From Jimgerdemannia flammicorona (lineage: Eukaryota; Mucoromycota; Endogonomycetes; Endogonales; Endogonaceae), in assembly GCA_003990745.1 (NCBI GenBank), contig RBNI01001906.1, positions 1 through 20,445 of the forward strand: a DNA stretch of 20,445 bases, given 5' to 3'. Both the position numbers and the translations under genes were made by a program. This document shows positions 1-9,489 of the stretch, piece by piece. How positions within the stretch are numbered: position 1 is the first letter of the stretch; every line of letters starts with the position of its first letter. The notes under the pieces are model-generated. The model was given only the letters and a program-made list of their open reading frames with translations, did not search any database and was not told the origin of the DNA.

Positions 1-199
1 ATGATTTGTAAATTAAAATTAAATAAAGTTTGTTAATATTTATATGTAAAAAGTAATAAATAAGTTAATTTTGAGTTAAAAATTAAAATTAATAACTATA
101 TTATTAATTTTATAAATTAAATAATATATAAAGTATATAATAAATTATATTATTATATTAAACTTTTTAATTAAGTATATAATATTATGACTCAAATAT
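1..199. other. AT-rich spacer, no gene seen
   Basis: This stretch is almost entirely A and T with short low-complexity runs. I see no coding frame with recognisable content and no tRNA-like fold. It resembles the other AT-rich spacers in the window (11042-11397 and 13049-13663), so it probably represents intergenic DNA into which the retroelements inserted. Confidence 0.6.
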
Positions 200-225
200 T
201 TTTGCAGCCAATTTTGGCTGCAAAA
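200..225. repeat. Perfect 12-bp hairpin at an element boundary
   Basis: The arms TTTTGCAGCCAA and TTGGCTGCAAAA are exact reverse complements around a 2-nt TT centre. The hairpin lies between the AT-rich spacer and the broken end of the beta LTR fragment at about 241. It may be the end of an unidentified mobile element. CTAA follows four bases later, which loosely recalls a Helitron 3' end, but nothing else supports that. Confidence 0.7.
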
Positions 226-240
226 CCATCTAAGAGATAG

Positions 241-924
241 TTGAGTTCTTGTATCATGTCATCAATTTGGCCATAGGACAGAGTAGCAACCATTTTACTG
301 GTAGTAACTCAGAGGCAGGGAATAAAGATACTATACTTGTAGAAGAGTTCTCTATATTTGTGGGTGATGAGCTTCTGGTGTTGAGATATCTGGGTGATGT
401 CTATATTATGGTGGTATTTGACCATATCTTCTAGGAGGTGGCCAATCTGGTAGTAGCTTGAGATTTGTCCAATTTGGTGGGCCTTGTTAAGCATGTTCAG
501 GGTATTCTATCAGACTTCCATGAAGTAGAGGGATACTAGGCTATGGATATTCATGAGGGGCAGAGGGGGTGTGGCTCGGTTGACAATGGCATTCCAAATG
601 TCAGCATGGATGCAGTTGTAGATCTTAGTGGTCTGTTTGTATATATTCAGAAGTTGTGGTTGTTGTTTGTTTTGGTTCTTTGTTTCAATGCATCTCGGTG
701 CCCAGTATATATGCATTTGGTCCTGATTGGTAAGATTCCATTTGTGTGAATCTTGTATTCCATGACTTCATGTTGACTCAGCTTTGTATGCTGTGACTTT
801 AGTTTGACTTAGCTTCGTGATCATGCAGGTGATTTCCAGATTTGTTCAGAGGTCGCATGTGATTTTGGTGGCTTGTTCAGAGGGTGATGTATAATTTCTG
901 TGGCTTGGGGGTTGTATGCTTACA
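241..924 (-). mobile_element. Family-beta LTR fragment (5' part), inverted
   Basis: Read on the minus strand it starts TGTAAGCATACAACC at 924 and matches the plus-strand beta LTR from 14163 onward to about 14815, where similarity stops abruptly. It contains the first part of the U3 ORF. The start ATG is damaged by a one-base loss (near 636), but several later codons are better preserved than in the plus-strand copy: CGA and AGA stand where that copy has stop codons. It abuts the end of the alpha 3' LTR, which lacks its last roughly 11 bp, so it probably inserted there. Its far end is truncated and no duplication can be checked. Confidence 0.75.
249..640 (-). pseudogene. Fragment of the beta LTR U3 ORF
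   Basis: The minus-strand translation matches the N-terminal third of the protein read at 14418-15515. Shared stretches include NIHSL, YYQIG or a near variant, TDITQ or DITQ, LRVTTS-like and LSYGQIDDMIQELN. The frame has no intact start and ends where the LTR copy is cut at about 241. Function is unknown. It is useful as an outgroup sequence for working out ancestral codons of the U3 ORF. Confidence 0.6.
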
Positions 925-1199
925 TTAACTGACTTTATTTCAGAGGAAATAAGAGGAGTATTTATTCAAAATATAATTCAATGGTTGCTAAGATATAAAG
1001 CTAAATATAAATTTCAATAACCAAAATAAAATGCCAGAACAGGAAAAACTGCTAAGTTTCAGGGTCAGTACTGATGGTTGTACAGGTTCAGGATGCTGGT
1101 ATAATTCAGTGTCACATTAGAATACTTGTAAGCGCACAACCTCCAAGCCACCAAAATTGTATAGCATCCTTAGAACTAATTTGGAAACCACATACGAGA

Positions 1200-1889
1200 C
1201 TACAAAACAAGTTACTGAAGAGATCATCTGGTTACACAAAATATGCCAGCAAGTATGAGAACCCACTACCAAGATACAAGAATACTAGAAGAAGTACTAC
1301 AACTATAAGACTGACTCTGAACCACTATAACTAGTTTAGTGTACTGTACTATTACAAAAGGAAACCAAAAGTACTGAACTCAAATTGAGACAAGAAGAAC
1401 CCTATCTCATCTACCAAAAGGTTCACAAACTGCACTTATCAACTCAAGACCAAGATATACTACAACTATACAAGACCTCATTACTTAGTAGAAGTAAAAT
1501 GCATTTAAACAACTCTGTTTGCTCTATCTGTATCACCTCTATTGGAGAGTGACAGATGCTTCATCTGAACTCAAGAAAGCCAACATCGTCGAAACCAATC
1601 TCAAGCCATCTACATGACAGATATTACTACTAGAAATTGCCTCAGATTACAGAAAATATCATTTCCGAGAGATTTGAACCCCCAGCTGTGACATTGGGAG
1701 CCCTCATCCTAGACGAGAATGGCCAGTCCTCACAAATGCACCAGCAGACCAAAAAAAAAGAGAACCAAGACCTGTTATCCTTGTACAACTACTGCTACCA
1801 AGGACAAGCCTTAATCTTGTAAGAGATAGAAGTGATGACATCTTGAAACTAATAATGTCAGAAGTCAGAAAACTGCTCAGACTTTGCCA
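1200..1889 (+). other. Non-homologous centre of the solo LTR
   Basis: This segment occupies the place of the U3 ORF but does not resemble the corresponding part of the other beta LTR. Short open stretches exist, for example a 61-codon frame at 1637-1822, but they are broken by stops and I recognise no domain. It could be a different or very decayed U3 ORF, since the few codons after it (DVI..DVI, then DYPDSA and a stop at about 1937) match the C-terminal end of the U3 protein in the other copy. Confidence 0.45.
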
Positions 1890-1945
1890 GCAATGATGTC
1901 ATCAATAGTGATGTCATCAAAGACTACCCAGACAGTGCCTAAAAC

Positions 1946-1953
1946 TATAAATA
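1946..1953 (+). promoter_or_regulatory. TATA box of the solo LTR
   Basis: TATAAATA lies just after the U3 ORF remnant stop, at the same place as in the other beta LTR (15520-15527). Two TGATGTCATCA palindromes at 1894-1904 and 1909-1919 sit about 30-50 bp upstream and look like bZIP/CRE-type sites. Assignment as a promoter rests on position and sequence only. Confidence 0.5.
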
Positions 1954-2690
1954 GCTTAGCAGTTATAGTATAGTTAGATTAGCCTTATATGATGTGACTG
2001 TGAACTGACTCAGCAGTCAGACGATCTCTTGACATATCAGATCACTATTGTACTATGTGACTGCATTCTGACTCAGCAAGGCACTAGTGCTACATTCATA
2101 TTTAGCATAGTCCAGATAGCCCCTCACTAGTATAAATACCCCCTCCCCTAGACCTCAGAATCTCAGACCTGAACAATCCGAATACAACTCCTAAGCACTT
2201 CCCACAATATCCTATCACACAACTACTCCTAGTATAGCAATATCATAAATAGCGAATAAACCTATTTGATAACCTACAAACTACTCTTAAGTAAACCTGC
2301 TCTCTGTTAGGTCCCACTCCTAACCCCATCACGAAATTTCCTAATTGGGTATTGTCTGCAGCAATATGCCAATTCAACTAAGCTGGTCTTAGTTTCCTGA
2401 ACTTTCTGAAATATAGAAAATCCTGAACATCCAGAACTAGTCCAAAAAAGGGACTTTGATTGAGATGTCAACTCGATCTTGAAATCAATAAGTGTAGAGG
2501 ACATACTCCATATGAAATTGATCTTGATCATAAGAAAATGGTCTTCCAGAATATCCAGAACTTCGAAAAAACCCTCTCAGAACTACATAACAGTTATCCT
2601 AAAAAGTAACCCTCTTACAATACTGGTGCTAGAACAATTTCGCATTACCTTAAAATGCCAGTACTAGTATTATTCAGTATAATAAGGAGC

Positions 2691-3548
2691 TTAGAGCAGA
2701 ATATTCAGGACCATGGAGGCTTCATCCTCATTGTTAGAGATCAGGATATCTTCAAAGGAGATAAGGTCTGCCAATTTATCATGTAGGTCACATATTTCGT
2801 ATACTTCATATACTTCATCGCACATCTTACATATGTCATGTGGGATGACATCATTGCTGATGACATCATCACATTTGGTGGTGGAGAAATCAGGAATAAG
2901 GAGATCTGGAGCTCTCTAGTCTATGAGGCTCTCTTCCACAAAATAGGGAACAAATGTGGGATCTTGGGGAGGTCTAACCTAGATGCTTGGGCCTTGGAAT
3001 ACTGAGATCAACCCTTGTAGGAATTGGTCTGGGTTATCCTGGAGGATAGGATGCCAGAAGTCTTCTACTTCATCACTATTGAGAGTAATAGTAGACTGGG
3101 CTTCTGTAGCCACCCTGGCTTCTAGTGCATTGATATGATAGGATAATAGATCTCTGAAATCTGAGACTCTAACATACTCTAAGTTGGGGATCAACCATAG
3201 TGCATACCTGAAGATCTGATGGATCTTCTTAGCTGTTCTTATTTCACATATATCCATAAGAGTGGTATCTTGTAGCTCTTGAGTGCTGGCCTGTGGGAAC
3301 TTCTGGCAGAGAAGGTTTCCTATTTCATACTCCTGATATATTTGGAGGCATTTGGTAGCAATAGTGATCCTTGTTTCCATTTTATAGCGGTAGAAGATAT
3401 AGTGATAAGAGTCACCAGTATTCAGGTTGATACTAGAAGTCCTTCTTGAGCAGGTCCTCATGGCTCTTCTGATGTCTTAGAACATCCTTTCTTTGACCGA
3501 GATGCCTTGGTGGTTCCTTGATCTTGAGGTTTGGCAGACAGCAGGCAT
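2691..3548 (-). pseudogene. U3 ORF of the alpha 3' LTR
   Basis: An ATG at 3548 opens a 858-bp frame ending in a TAA at 2691-2693, exactly the same length as the copy in the 5' LTR (9953-10810), with no net indel. Two internal stops are explained by transitions: a TAA after MF where the other copy has a Gln codon, and a TAG in LID*RA where the other copy has Trp. The protein is about 285 aa with no family that I recognise and no signal peptide. The central part (IGNLLCQ, then IPNLEYVRVSDF) appears distantly related to the beta U3 protein. Its C-terminal DDVI..NDVI segment is encoded by CRE-like DNA palindromes. Confidence 0.65.
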
Positions 3549-3789
3549 TTCATTTATAGTGAATCTTTGAGCTATTTTGGGATTGGTGGGTCTTGTTGGT
3601 TACTGCTACTGCAGTTCCTTGATCCTTCTTTTATATTCCTCAAGATACTATACTATGGTCACAATGACTCATAGTTGGTCATCATTGCTTATCTCGTATG
3701 CCATATAATCTTCTTGTACTCCAATCTGATAGCTTGCAAGGAAAGGCTGTCTTCTGTACTGATGTCATCATTCTAAGGTCACTGTTACA

Positions 3790-3800
3790 TCTTCCTCCTG
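3790..3800 (-). promoter_or_regulatory. Polypurine tract before the alpha 3' LTR
   Basis: On the minus strand the bases just before the LTR start read CAGGAGGAAGA. A purine run at this spot is the usual primer for plus-strand cDNA synthesis in LTR elements. Its position fixes the LTR start at 3789. Confidence 0.6.
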
Positions 3801-5360
3801 AATAAGGATCTTCTTAAGTGTCCTTATTCATTGGTCCAGTCCTGAAAAATTTGCTGATTCTATAATCTCTGGCAAGGGGTTGAAAAGTGGTGTTTATGGG
3901 CTGGTGTCTTCCCTTTATATTTTGGCGTGATGGTGAAGAGTTGCTCCCTTCATATAGAGCAAGGGCCTGATTCTGATCTTGACCAATCAGTTGACAGTTC
4001 AAACTTCTCTGGCTTTGAAAGTCTCATAGATGAGTAGTTGCTAGTACTGTATCCCTTAGAGAATGGTCCAGACAGATAGCCTGCTGGTCATGGGATATGC
4101 TGTTATGATTCACAGACTAGAACCTCATGGGCGGTTATTACATTTTGCTTCTCTTATATAGGTTTGTGGTACTTCTTGAGTCTGTTCCTATATATCATGG
4201 TAGGCAGTATGGTCCCTGAGATTTTTCTAAGCCAGAAGGTAGTTCTCTTGATATCTTGCATGTAGAAGGGTCCTTTCTATTTGGGCTCCAGTTTTCACAA
4301 CCATGAGGCTTCTACTATATTTTGATATAGTAGAACCTTTTCTCCAATTCAGATGGGTTCTAGGGTCTTGTAATTCTTTTCCACATTCTTTCTTGTCAGC
4401 ACTTGTGACTTGATAATGTAATCTTCAGCCTTCTTCCTGATTTGGTGTAGTCTCCAGATTTCAGCATCGACCCATCTCCAAGTTAGGTCTAGGTTTATAG
4501 GTAAGGTTTCATTAGAATCTTTTTCTCTGAAGAGCAGTTCCTTTGGGGTAAAGTGTGTGCTCTGTGACTGTATGTCTCATAGGATAGAGAGGGCAGTTGG
4601 GAGATAATTATCCCAATTCTCATATGTCTCTGAGATCTTCACCAGGATGTTCTTGAGGGTCTTATTGGTTCTCTCTATCTGTCCATTTCCTTGAGGGTGG
4701 TACATGGGGGTCTTGATGTGCTGGATCTTGTATTTCTGATACATTATCTCATGGAATCTATTGACAAATTCCATACCATGGTCTGTTGTGATTTGCTTTG
4801 GTGTCTTATAGTGGCAGATGATTTCTCAGTACAGGAAGTCAGCTATAGAGAGGGCATTGGCTTCTTGTAATGCTTCTACCTCTATCTATTTGGTGAAGAG
4901 GTCTACAATAACTATAATATAGCAGTTTCCTGATAGTGTTACTGGTAGTGGTCTAATGATATTTATTGCAATATAGTAGAAGGGGATAGGCTCAATTCTT
5001 GATGACCCAGGTACCTGGTCTTGCTGATCTTGTTTCTGTTTTTGGCACTTGTCACACCCTTTGACAAATTGGTAAAGGTCTTCTTCCATCTTGGGCCACT
5101 ACATAGTTCTTCTTGCCTTGTCGTATGTATTGGTTCCTTCTAAGTGTCCTTGCTTGTATACTTCCTTCATTACTTGATACTTCTTGTGCTCAGATATTAC
5201 TAGCTTTCCCCCTTTTCTGAGTATAGTGTTGTCTAGTTCAAACTGTTTCCAAGTCTGATTGATGATGGTGATTGTCCAGGGTTCAAGGTAGTTGGACATC
5301 TTCTGCTGCCCAAGATAGCTGATTAATCCATAGTATAGCTCCTTATTCATATTAAATAGT
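3790..5360 (-). pseudogene. Alpha integrase, inactivated
   Basis: The integrase would join element cDNA to the host genome. The N-terminal HHCC zinc region is visible as EVYKQGHLEG followed by GCDKCQ, but the first His is Tyr, a CAC-to-TAC-type change. In the catalytic core the first acidic residue of the DDE triad is Asn (codon 4961-4963, in AINIIRPLP), while TDHGMEF and NGQIERTNK keep the second Asp and the Glu. A GPFYM motif near the C-terminus matches the Gypsy integrase tail, and I see no chromodomain. In-frame stops occur after ARRTM, LFTK, FLY and LSIL. The frame differs from that of RNase H, changing near 5350-5365. The tail seems to run up to the LTR start. Confidence 0.85.
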
Positions 5361-5364
5361 CTTG

Positions 5365-5815
5365 ATTGGGGGTGTTTTGGAGTATCCTTGAGAGTATGTT
5401 AGTATTGGTATTGGTTCTTCCTGAGCAGTGCTTGACAGTACAGTCATACTCTTACAGCCTGTAGATCCATTTGGTATATATTTCTTTAGGGTTCAGAGTA
5501 TGAAATAGCCAGGCAAGAGCAGAATGGTCTGTTTGAATGGTGAAGTGTTTTCTAGCTAGGTAGTAGTGGAACTTGTCTATTGCCCAAACTACTGCTAGGC
5601 ATTCGAGCTTGCACAACTCATAGTTCTGTTCTGCTCCACAGGTACCTTGGCTTGCATAGAAGATGATATATTCATGTCCATCTTTCTTCTGAGCTAGGAC
5701 TGCTCCAAGTTCTATAGCACTTGCATCTATCTGCAGGATGAATTCTAGGTTCCAATCTGGTCTTCTGAGGATAGTTGCTTGGATCAACCTGGTCTTGAGT
5801 TTATTGAAGGTTTCT
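5365..5815 (-). pseudogene. Alpha RNase H domain
   Basis: This is the RNase H that degrades the RNA strand during reverse transcription. Acidic active-site positions are seen in LQIDASAIELGAVLAQ, in the NYELCKLECLAVVWA block and in TIQTDHSALAWLF. The tether continues after the stop at about 5452 as EYDCTVKHCSG then ILSR, recalling the usual EYDF.V.HRPG and ADALSR of Gypsy elements. In the HCSG part both changed residues are explained by C-to-T. The stop before this domain (KEH*ETF) stands where Gypsy elements usually have Gln. Confidence 0.85.
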
Positions 5816-6690
5816 TAGTGCTCCTTGGTCCATTCAAATTTGGTTTCCTTCTTCAGTAGCTCATAGATAGGTGCTGCAATGTTAGAGTATCCTTTGATGA
5901 ATCTTCTGTAGTAGCTGACCAGTTCAAGGAAGGCATGGACTTCTGTGGTTGTTCTGGGTCTCGGGTAGACTGCAATAGCCTCAATCTTTATAGGATCTGT
6001 GTGGATTCTGATCTGGTTGATGAGGTATCCTAGATAGGTGATTTCTTGAGCTACAAACTTGCATTTCTTAGGCTTGATATAAAGGCCATGCTCCTTGAGC
6101 TTCTTGAGGGCTAGCTGTATATGATTGACATATTCCTGTACAGTATTGCTGAAGATGATCACATCATCAACATAGACAAAGAGCCATTTTCCAATCTTAT
6201 TGCTGAAGACTCTGTTCATCATTCACTGGAAACTTGCTGGGGCATTGCACATTCCAAATAGCATTCGCAGATAGATATAGGTAGCATCAGGTGTAATGAA
6301 GACTGATTTCTCACTGGTATCTTGAGTGAGACCAATTTGATGGAAGCCTGAGAACAGATCCAAGATGGTGTAGTATTTGGCTTCACTTCCAAGAGTGGTA
6401 AGGATCTCTTGAATATTTGGCAAGAGCTGCTTATCCTTCTTGGTGATGGTATTGAGCTTCCTATAGTCAATGCAGAGTTTTGGCGCAAATTCTCCAGGCT
6501 TGCTTCCTTTCTTTGGGGTGAGAACAATGGGTGAAGCCCAGGGACTGATAGCTTGCTTGATTATTCTAGCTTCTTCCATTTCCTTGAGTTCTGCTTGCAG
6601 CCATTCTCTGTAGGCAGGTGGTATGGGTCTAGCTTTCTGGTAGATGGGCTTGGTATCACCAGTATCAACTTCGTGATAGTACTTGGGTTC
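5815..6690 (-). pseudogene. Alpha reverse transcriptase domain
   Basis: RNA- and DNA-dependent DNA polymerase of the element. Recognisable blocks in order are PIVLTPKKGS, CIDYRKLN, TILDLFSGFHQI (first catalytic Asp), MPFG-like MLFGMCNAPASFQ, the YVDD catalytic motif (6163-6174), KKCKFVA and FLELVSYYRRFI. The catalytic aspartates are intact. Stops interrupt the frame after IYN (Gln expected) and after ASFQ at 6220-6222, where Arg is usual in this family, consistent with CGA-to-TGA. It is in frame with dUTPase upstream and RNase H downstream, so it came from one polyprotein. Confidence 0.92.
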
Positions 6691-6864
6691 TTAATTATAG
6701 ATATCTCTAAAGTCTGTAGTAAGTACTCCTTCATTCTGATACAGGATCTTGAGAAGTTGTTCCTCCAGAGGAAAGTTTTCTCCAATGGTATATGTGTGCT
6801 TGTTCTGGTCCTTGTCTTTCTTGTATTTAAGTTTGGTAATCTTGGTAGCAGTATAGGCTTCTCT

Positions 6865-7290
6865 TCCAGTAGATCCAAAGCCTTGTTCTCCTCTCTTAGT
6901 CTTGATAAGTTCTATGGCTTCTATGATCTTGGGTTTCTTGACTTCATGGATTAGCATCTGGCCAATCCTGTTATACTTCTTGACTTTGAATGGGGTGGTG
7001 GGGTTGTGATTCCTAACTATGAGGAAGATCTTGCCAGTATAATCAGAGTCAATTACTCCTCCTTCAACTGAGATTTCACTTTTGGCCAAACTGCTCCTAG
7101 TCTTGATAATTCCAGCATAGTTTTCTGGCAGCTTGACTCCAATTCCAGTACCAAGTAGGGTAGTGGTCTGTGGTTCAAGGGTAGCATCTTAAATGCTGGC
7201 AAGGTCTATTCCTATGGCTCCTTTAGTCTTGTATTCTGGGATCTTGGCTTCAGGGTAAAACTTCTTAATCTTGAGAGTGATGTCTGATTC
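6865..7290 (-). pseudogene. Alpha dUTPase domain between protease and RT
   Basis: A trimeric-type dUTPase hydrolyses dUTP to dUMP and pyrophosphate and would limit uracil incorporation into cDNA. All five family motifs are visible: I, GAIGIDLAS (about 7195-7221); II, RSSLA (7084-7098); III, GGVIDSDYTG (7033-7062); IV, NRIGQ (about 6960-6972); V, RGEQGFGST (6868-6894). The catalytic-site Asp and Tyr of motif III and the Phe of motif V are kept. One stop follows motif I (7189-7191, TAA, probably a former CAA). It lies in the polyprotein frame downstream of protease and a Cys-rich linker and directly upstream of RT. Loss of function of the whole element follows from the stops, not from this domain's motifs. 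Confidence 0.9.
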
Positions 7291-7317
7291 TTATTCCTCC
7301 TCATTGTCACTGTTAGC

Positions 7318-7605
7318 CTAAAGCTCTGGGGGCTGGTCATCCTCTTCGGCTTTCCTTTTTGCTTTGGCAGCTTCTTGCTCATGTTTCTGTTGGCAGATTT
7401 TTCTGATTTCACTGATACAAGACCAGCAGTCTTTCAGGTGTTCAGAGCAGTACATCCTAGTACTATGGGGGCATCTTCCTTGAGGAGCATAGCCATCGAT
7501 GATCTTGTTGTACCACTGCTCATCTGTGAGCTTAGGTGTCTTGTTTTTGTTCACCAAGTACATGAAGATCTCTGTGTCCTCTTCATCTCCTTTCTCCATA
7601 TCTAG
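7318..7605 (-). pseudogene. Alpha Cys-rich linker between protease and dUTPase
   Basis: The segment starting MEKGDEE contains WYNKIIDGYAPQGRCPH, then MYCSEH and DCWSC. The Cys and His spacing (C-P-H, C, H, C-x2-C, about 7417-7473) suggests a small metal-binding module. The same module, FYKKIEDGYVPSGQCPH followed by CFSC, lies between dUTPase and protease in the beta element at 18682-18780. It is not a retroviral zinc knuckle and I do not recognise the family. It ends in a charged, Lys/Glu-rich stretch and a TAG stop at 7318-7320. Confidence 0.6.
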
Positions 7606-8106
7606 TAGAACTCCTTTATGGACATTGATAGAGACTCATACCTTTCTTCCTCTATAGTTGATCTGCATCTTCTGGGCATTGAGATCAATAATGGTCTTGG
7701 TCTTGTAAAGCCATTGATTGCTAATGAGGATGTCATAGTTGGTGGCACTTGTAACAATCATGTCTACTAGGATGATAGCTCCTCCTATCTTAATGGGGAC
7801 TTCTCAGATTTTGCCAAGAAGGGTAGCTCGTGTACTATCTGCTATAACATAGACCATCTTGGTGGACTCTTCAATGTTCCAACCTAGGCAGTCAATTGTC
7901 TTCTTGCTCATAAGGCATCCTCCAGCACTGATATCAATGATGGTATCAAAGATACAGTCTTCAATCTGACATGGGGTATAGGCTGATGTCTTGCACTGGT
8001 CTTCAGATTCTTCACCTGAGTTTTCAGATTCTTTCTGTACATTGTGAGCTTCTATAATCTTGTACTCTTGATTCTTGGTAGTAGTTGCAAGTCCTACTCT
8101 CAACTG
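7606..8106 (-). pseudogene. Alpha aspartic protease, active site damaged
   Basis: This retropepsin would cut the polyprotein. The active-site region reads FDTIIDISAGGCLMS: the Asp is present, but the usual D-S/T-G-A is D-I-S-A. The codons GAT ATC AGT GCT are two transitions away from DTGA (ACC to ATC and GGT to AGT). Downstream, TSATNYDILISNQWL fits the second half of a retropepsin, which normally ends near a small-aliphatic ILG.xWL block. Stops follow LLGKI and GRKV, both TGA and probably former CGA. It directly follows Gag in the same frame. Confidence 0.75.
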
Positions 8107-9489
8107 CTATCTGAAGGCAGGGACTTCGGCTAGTTGTCCAAAAGTAGTATCGACCTTCTGTTCCTTGAGGTCCTTGTAGATATCATACTGATGGATCTTG
8201 ATCTTGCACAGCTTCTGTTTCTTCTTACTTTCACTTTCTCCTGAGACTAGAGTAGTGTCTTCAATGATTTGGCAGGCAACTACATCTAACTCTATGTCTT
8301 GATCAATCTCCTTGGATTGGGTCTTGCTTTGAATAGTGATAGCTGGAGTCTTCTTTGGTCTTCCAACTGGCTTGCTGTTGCTCTTCTTGTCATAGGGCTT
8401 GGACCGGGTTCTGGTACCTTCAGTAGCAGAGTAGAATTCGAGCTCCTCATAGTATTCTTCATCATCAGTATCACCAATCTCCTCGATGACTACTGTATTG
8501 GTTTGTTCTCTGGTTCTGCTAGTATTGCTTGGTTGGGCTTTGCATCTTATTTCAGTCATGCAATTCTTTGCATAGTGGCCTTCTTCTCCACATCTGAAGT
8601 ATATGATATTGCATTCTTCTATAGCAACTGCAAATCTCTGCACTGGTCTCCTGTTGGTACTTCAGACTTCTCTAACAACATCACTAAGGTGTGCAGTCAT
8701 CTCAGTGAACTACTTGGCAAGTTCTTTCACTGGATTAGCTTTAGCTGCCTTGGGGATAGGTGGGGTTGGTTGTCTGTTTACAACTGTGGCAGATATGATA
8801 CTAGTTGGCTTTGATGGCTCCATCTTGATGCCAGTTATTTTCTCTATTGAGTATTTGGTAGGGTGTCTGGCAGTCCAATATCTTGGTACAAAGACCACTT
8901 TCTGATCAAGGGTCAGTACAGCTGGGGTAGACCAGATTGCTAGGACAATTTTGGAGTGAACTCCTTTGAGGAAGGTTGAATCTGCTATTTGTTTCTTAAG
9001 GGTATCATCATAGCCAGCCAAGACAATCTGGTGGCAGATTCAGGTATAGAATAAGTTGGGATCTTTACTAAGTCTCTGGCAGATAGTATTGAGTTGATTC
9101 TTGAGAGCTTGCTTGATCTCTTCAGTATAGTATGTTGTTCTGAGGAAGGCCTTCATGTTGGCAAGTTTGGCTGCACCAGCATCAGTAATGGTAGCTACAT
9201 TGAACTTGTCTCTGATAGGTCCTCTGAGGCTGACTGGTAGAAGGGCCAATTGTGCATCCACACTAAGGGCTCATATGGTGGCAAATTATTCAAAGTCTTC
9301 AATAAAGGTCAGGATTGACTCTTCAGTAGTATATCCATAGAATATGAGGGGATGCATTTCTATCTTGTCTTGAATTCTTGCAGGGGTGACTCTTGTAGTC
9401 CAGGTAGTTATTGTGGGGGTTATTTATTTTTCAGCTTGAAAGTGAGGAATTCATCTTGAATCACCAGTCAATGGATACCAAGTTGTCAT
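8107..9489 (-). pseudogene. Alpha Gag with zinc knuckle, broken
   Basis: Gag packages element RNA. The likely start is an ATG at 9489 (TTWYPL follows), although the same frame can be read upstream to about 9650. A retrotransposon-gag-like core follows FYGYTTEESILTFIEDFE, with LSVDAQLALLPVSLRGP and a YT*ICHQIVLAGYDD block. The nucleocapsid knuckle at 8560-8601 reads YFRCGEEGHYAKNC: it is CX2CX4HX4C with the first Cys changed to Tyr (TGC to TAC). An acidic, Lys/Arg-mixed tail leads into protease. In-frame stops include TAA in EDFE*, TGA in ATI*AL, TGA in FYT*IC, TAG in LAK*FT and TGA in REV*ST. Confidence 0.8.

Larger units (their letters stand above)
1127..2619 (+). mobile_element. Family-beta solo LTR with 5-bp duplication
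   Basis: It begins TGTAAGCGCAC and ends CCCTCTTACA, so the tips are inverted repeats TGTAAG/CTTACA. The target duplication ATACT occurs at 1122-1126 and 2620-2624, and the uninterrupted site is visible in the alpha 5' LTR near 9881. Its first 70 bases or so and its last roughly 730 bases (from about 1890) match the beta LTR at 14163-16204. The middle differs and is shorter, giving 1,493 bp against 2,042 bp. TATAAATA at 1946-1953 and AATAAA at 2255-2260 are promoter and polyadenylation candidates. The U5 part keeps the same coding frame as the other copy. Confidence 0.88.
925..3789 (-). repeat. Alpha 3' LTR, split by a solo LTR
   Basis: It starts TGTAACAGTGACC at 3789, just after a purine-rich tract, and aligns along its length with the 5' LTR at 9675-11041. 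The alignment breaks between 2620 and 1126, where the beta solo LTR sits. The two LTR pieces total about 1.38 kb, close to the 1,367 bp of the 5' copy. The final roughly 11 bp (expected to end CACTTACA) are missing where the inverted beta fragment begins at 924. The two LTRs differ at many positions, mostly by transitions, so the insertion is old. Confidence 0.85.

Noticed and set aside
3814..4150. Overlapping minus-strand frame at the end of alpha integrase
   Set aside because: Two frames look partly coding here. The integrase frame plausibly continues to the LTR (ending near EEDVTVTLE), so I do not claim a separate gene without more copies.
6553..6954. Plus-strand open frame of 133 codons over the alpha RT/dUTPase region
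   Set aside because: It is antisense to a clear dUTPase-RT frame and has a Phe/Leu/Ser-rich composition expected of a shadow. No domain is visible.
8299..8814. Plus-strand open frame of 171 codons over alpha gag
   Set aside because: It is antisense to the Gag zinc-knuckle and tail region and reads as a hydrophobic shadow of a charged sequence.
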